This document shows positions 5,814-6,620 of a stretch of 6,620 bases of DNA, piece by piece (the first letter of the stretch is position 1; every line of letters begins with the position of its first letter). The notes below the pieces were generated by a model, which was given only the letters and a program-made list of their open reading frames with translations, was not told where the DNA came from and did no database searches. Where the stretch lies: contig CANPZR010000141.1 in NCBI GenBank assembly GCA_947589175.1, forward strand, positions 1 to 6,620, read 5' to 3'. Made by a program: the position numbers and the translations under genes. This DNA comes from an uncultured Lachnospiraceae bacterium. GTDB taxonomy: Bacteria; Bacillota; Clostridia; Lachnospirales; Lachnospiraceae.

Positions 5814-6320
5814 CTACGTTTCTTTTTTTATGTCTATGATATCATACAGATACTTCTTCCCATCCTCATCAAATCGTATAATCATCCTGCCCTGAAACGC
5901 ATTTTTCCCTGTCACATTCCCTTTATCATCACAAGTTGGCAACGTAAATCTTACCGTACACCTGTACCAGCCAAATTTAGCATTTTTGCTATGCTTATCA
6001 TCTGAATTTTCCCTATATGCTATATTCGTTGCTATCTTAATAAGTTCAGGAATAACTTGCGAAGCATTAGCTTTTGCCTTTCCTGTTGTACCATGTGCCC
6101 TTGCACTGTAATTGCTGTTTGCATATTCATCAGGAAAATCCGAACCTATGTAGATAAGATCGTCAGTTTCATCAATCTGATACTTCTGACCAACATATCT
6201 CTTAAGATACTCTTCTACTCCAGCCCAATCAATTCTTCGCTTGCTTGAAAAGACAATCGTGTCGATTTCGACAACTCTCTGCCCTTTATTATTTATAACA
6301 ATCTTTGACAAAACCACCAC
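5814..6320 (-). CDS. Orphan protein of unknown function, possible phage/toxin-type domain
   Basis: A 168-residue soluble protein with no signal peptide or membrane segment. Visible features are IDWAGVEEYLKRYVGQKYQI (30-49), IYIGSDFPDEY (56-66), a basic and small-residue stretch SARAHGTTGKAKANAS (72-87), FGWYRCTVRF (116-125) and a C-terminal RMIIRFDEDGKKYLYDIIDI (145-164). The ending resembles domains found at the ends of large phage or conjugative-element proteins with barnase/EndoU/RelE-like nuclease predictions; that is recall, not a search result, and is weak. The gene is clearly more AT-rich than the operon beside it, which suggests horizontal transfer. The first codon is GTG at 6318-6320, but AAGGAG ends only one or two bases before it; the GTG at 6315-6317 or TTG at 6309-6311 has better spacing. 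No partner or immunity gene is seen. Confidence 0.75.
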   Translation of the reverse strand: MVVLSKIVINNKGQRVVEIDTIVFSSKRRIDWAGVEEYLKRYVGQKYQIDETDDLIYIGSDFPDEYANSNYSARAHGTTGKAKANASQVIPELIKIATNIAYRENSDDKHSKNAKFGWYRCTVRFTLPTCDDKGNVTGKNAFQGRMIIRFDEDGKKYLYDIIDIKKET

Positions 6321-6344
6321 ACTCCTTGCCTGAATCTGATTATC

Positions 6345-6353
6345 ATTATATCA
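6345..6353 (-). promoter_or_regulatory. Extended -10 promoter of the orphan gene
   Basis: The minus strand reads TGATATAAT, a TATAAT hexamer (6345-6350) with the TG extension that compensates for a poor -35. The predicted start is near 6338, leaving a short leader containing AAGGAG at about 6322-6327 before the orphan gene. Confidence 0.55.
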
Positions 6354-6384
6354 TATAGAAATCATGTATACGAGAATTATTTTA

Positions 6385-6410
6385 TTATCTAAAAACCTTA
6401 TCTAAAAACC
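6385..6410. repeat. Tandem 13-bp direct repeat (two units)
   Basis: TTATCTAAAAACC occurs twice with no gap (6385-6397 and 6398-6410). On the minus strand it forms a repeated T-rich tail just after the hairpin at 6416-6480. Confidence 0.9.
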
Positions 6411-6415
6411 AAAAC

Positions 6416-6480
6416 GGGCTAAACCAGATTACAGAAGCACCTTACAGAAGCACATGACTCTCCATAAACTGATTTAGCCC
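6416..6480 (-). terminator. Long-loop hairpin, terminator-like
   Basis: The arms 6416-6427 and 6469-6480 pair over 12 bp. In minus-strand RNA all 12 pair, one as a G-U wobble, whereas plus-strand RNA would have a C/A mismatch, so the minus strand is the favoured reading. A T-rich tail (GTTTTGGTTTTTAG) follows. The 41-base loop is long for an intrinsic terminator, and 24 of its bases are the tandem repeat at 6429-6453. It could end a gene entering from the right edge, or be the end of a small mobile element. Confidence 0.45.
6429..6453. repeat. Second tandem repeat, 13-bp period, in the hairpin loop
   Basis: TTACAGAAGCAC occurs at 6429-6440 and 6442-6453, one base apart, giving a 13-bp period equal to that of the repeat at 6385-6410. 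It lies wholly inside the loop of the 6416-6480 hairpin. Confidence 0.88.
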
Positions 6481-6514
6481 TAATCAAATCACTACAATAA
6501 ATCAAACTACTGCG

Positions 6515-6619
6515 TCATAAATTTATACTCACCTCCAGCCTATGATATAGGAAGCCCGTCGACTTCCCTGACGCATCATAGGTAAGTGAGATTTCAGATG
6601 GTTTCAGCGCTGTCCTTTT
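6515..6619 (-). CDS. Possible C-terminal end of a gene entering from the right edge (partial)
   Basis: One minus-strand frame is open from the window edge to a TGA at 6515-6517, giving 34 residues that include LTYDASGKSTGFLYHRLEV. The other two minus frames close within about 30 bases. I do not recognise the family. The stretch overlaps a nested inverted repeat, so it may equally be a structured non-coding region. A terminator-like hairpin begins about 35 bases after the stop, which fits a gene ending here. Confidence 0.3.
   Translation of the reverse strand, partial: KRTALKPSEISLTYDASGKSTGFLYHRLEVSINL
6528..6590. repeat. Nested three-level inverted repeat
   Basis: Three sets of arms are nested on one axis: CTCAC/GTGAG (6528-6532 and 6586-6590), CCTATGAT/ATCATAGG (6539-6546 and 6575-6582) and GGAAG/CTTCC (6550-6554 and 6563-6567) around an 8-base loop. 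All are perfect. A competing 7-bp pairing exists between TGCGTCA (6511-6517) and TGACGCA (6569-6575). No T-run follows closely on either strand, so this is not a simple terminator. A structured RNA or a recombination/protein-binding site are both possible. Confidence 0.6.
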
Positions 6620-6620
6620 C

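Noticed and set aside
5773..5895. 40-codon plus-strand frame downstream of the strong rightward promoter
   Set aside because: Weak ribosome site and mostly antisense to the orphan gene; kept only as a note within the promoter entry.
5775..6317. 10-bp inverted repeat as terminal repeats of an insertion element
   Set aside because: One copy lies inside the start of the orphan gene, there is no transposase, and no target-site duplication is visible; mentioned only as weak context.
6361..6620. CRISPR array or tRNA/rRNA in the right-hand non-coding tail
   Set aside because: Repeats are only two units each with no spacers, and I see no tRNA cloverleaf or rRNA signature.

Overview
The window looks like chromosome of an anaerobic gut Firmicute, probably a Lachnospiraceae-type Clostridium. 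The reasons are strong GGAGG ribosome sites, TATAAT promoters, Cys-lipoprotein signals, and a Lys-rich fibronectin-like wall domain of the kind those bacteria put on surface proteins. This is inference from style; no taxonomic marker gene is present. Every supported gene lies on the minus strand, so transcription runs from high to low coordinates.

Layout in transcription order. (1) 6321-6620: an AT-rich tail with a possible partial gene end, a nested inverted-repeat structure, and a long hairpin carrying two separate 13-bp tandem duplications. (2) 5814-6320: an AT-rich orphan gene of 168 codons, unlike its neighbours in composition. (3) 5609-5813: a control region with the operon promoter facing left and a near-consensus promoter facing right. 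(4) 5608-1038: a tight five-gene operon encoding a flavodoxin-like lipoprotein, an aldo/keto reductase, a truncated DUF362 lipoprotein, an ArsP_1-type permease and a full-length exported DUF362 protein with a C-terminal Fn3-like domain. Gaps are 15, 29, -8 and 14 bp. (5) 976-1016: a terminator. (6) 870-31: a second, monocistronic-looking aldo/keto reductase of another subfamily with its own promoter.

The two transcription units appear to be one regulon. The promoters before 5608 and before 870 align without gaps over 68 bp, from a GTTATAAC palindrome about 70 bp upstream of the start to the -10 box. Both lack a good -35, as expected for activator-dependent promoters; the geometry resembles LysR-type control. 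No regulator gene is in the window. The strong right-facing promoter at 5731-5759 sits where a divergent regulator would normally start, but it now points into the 3' end of the AT-rich orphan gene, which suggests that the regulator was displaced.

Functionally the operon reads as a redox module that is largely outside the membrane: a surface flavoprotein, two exported DUF362 products and a membrane permease, with cytoplasmic NAD(P)H-dependent carbonyl reductases. The substrate cannot be read from the sequence. The most unusual item is the pair of DUF362 genes. The short one is a lipoprotein signal joined directly to the second half of the domain, and it is about 93% identical in DNA to the matching part of the long gene, with mostly silent differences.
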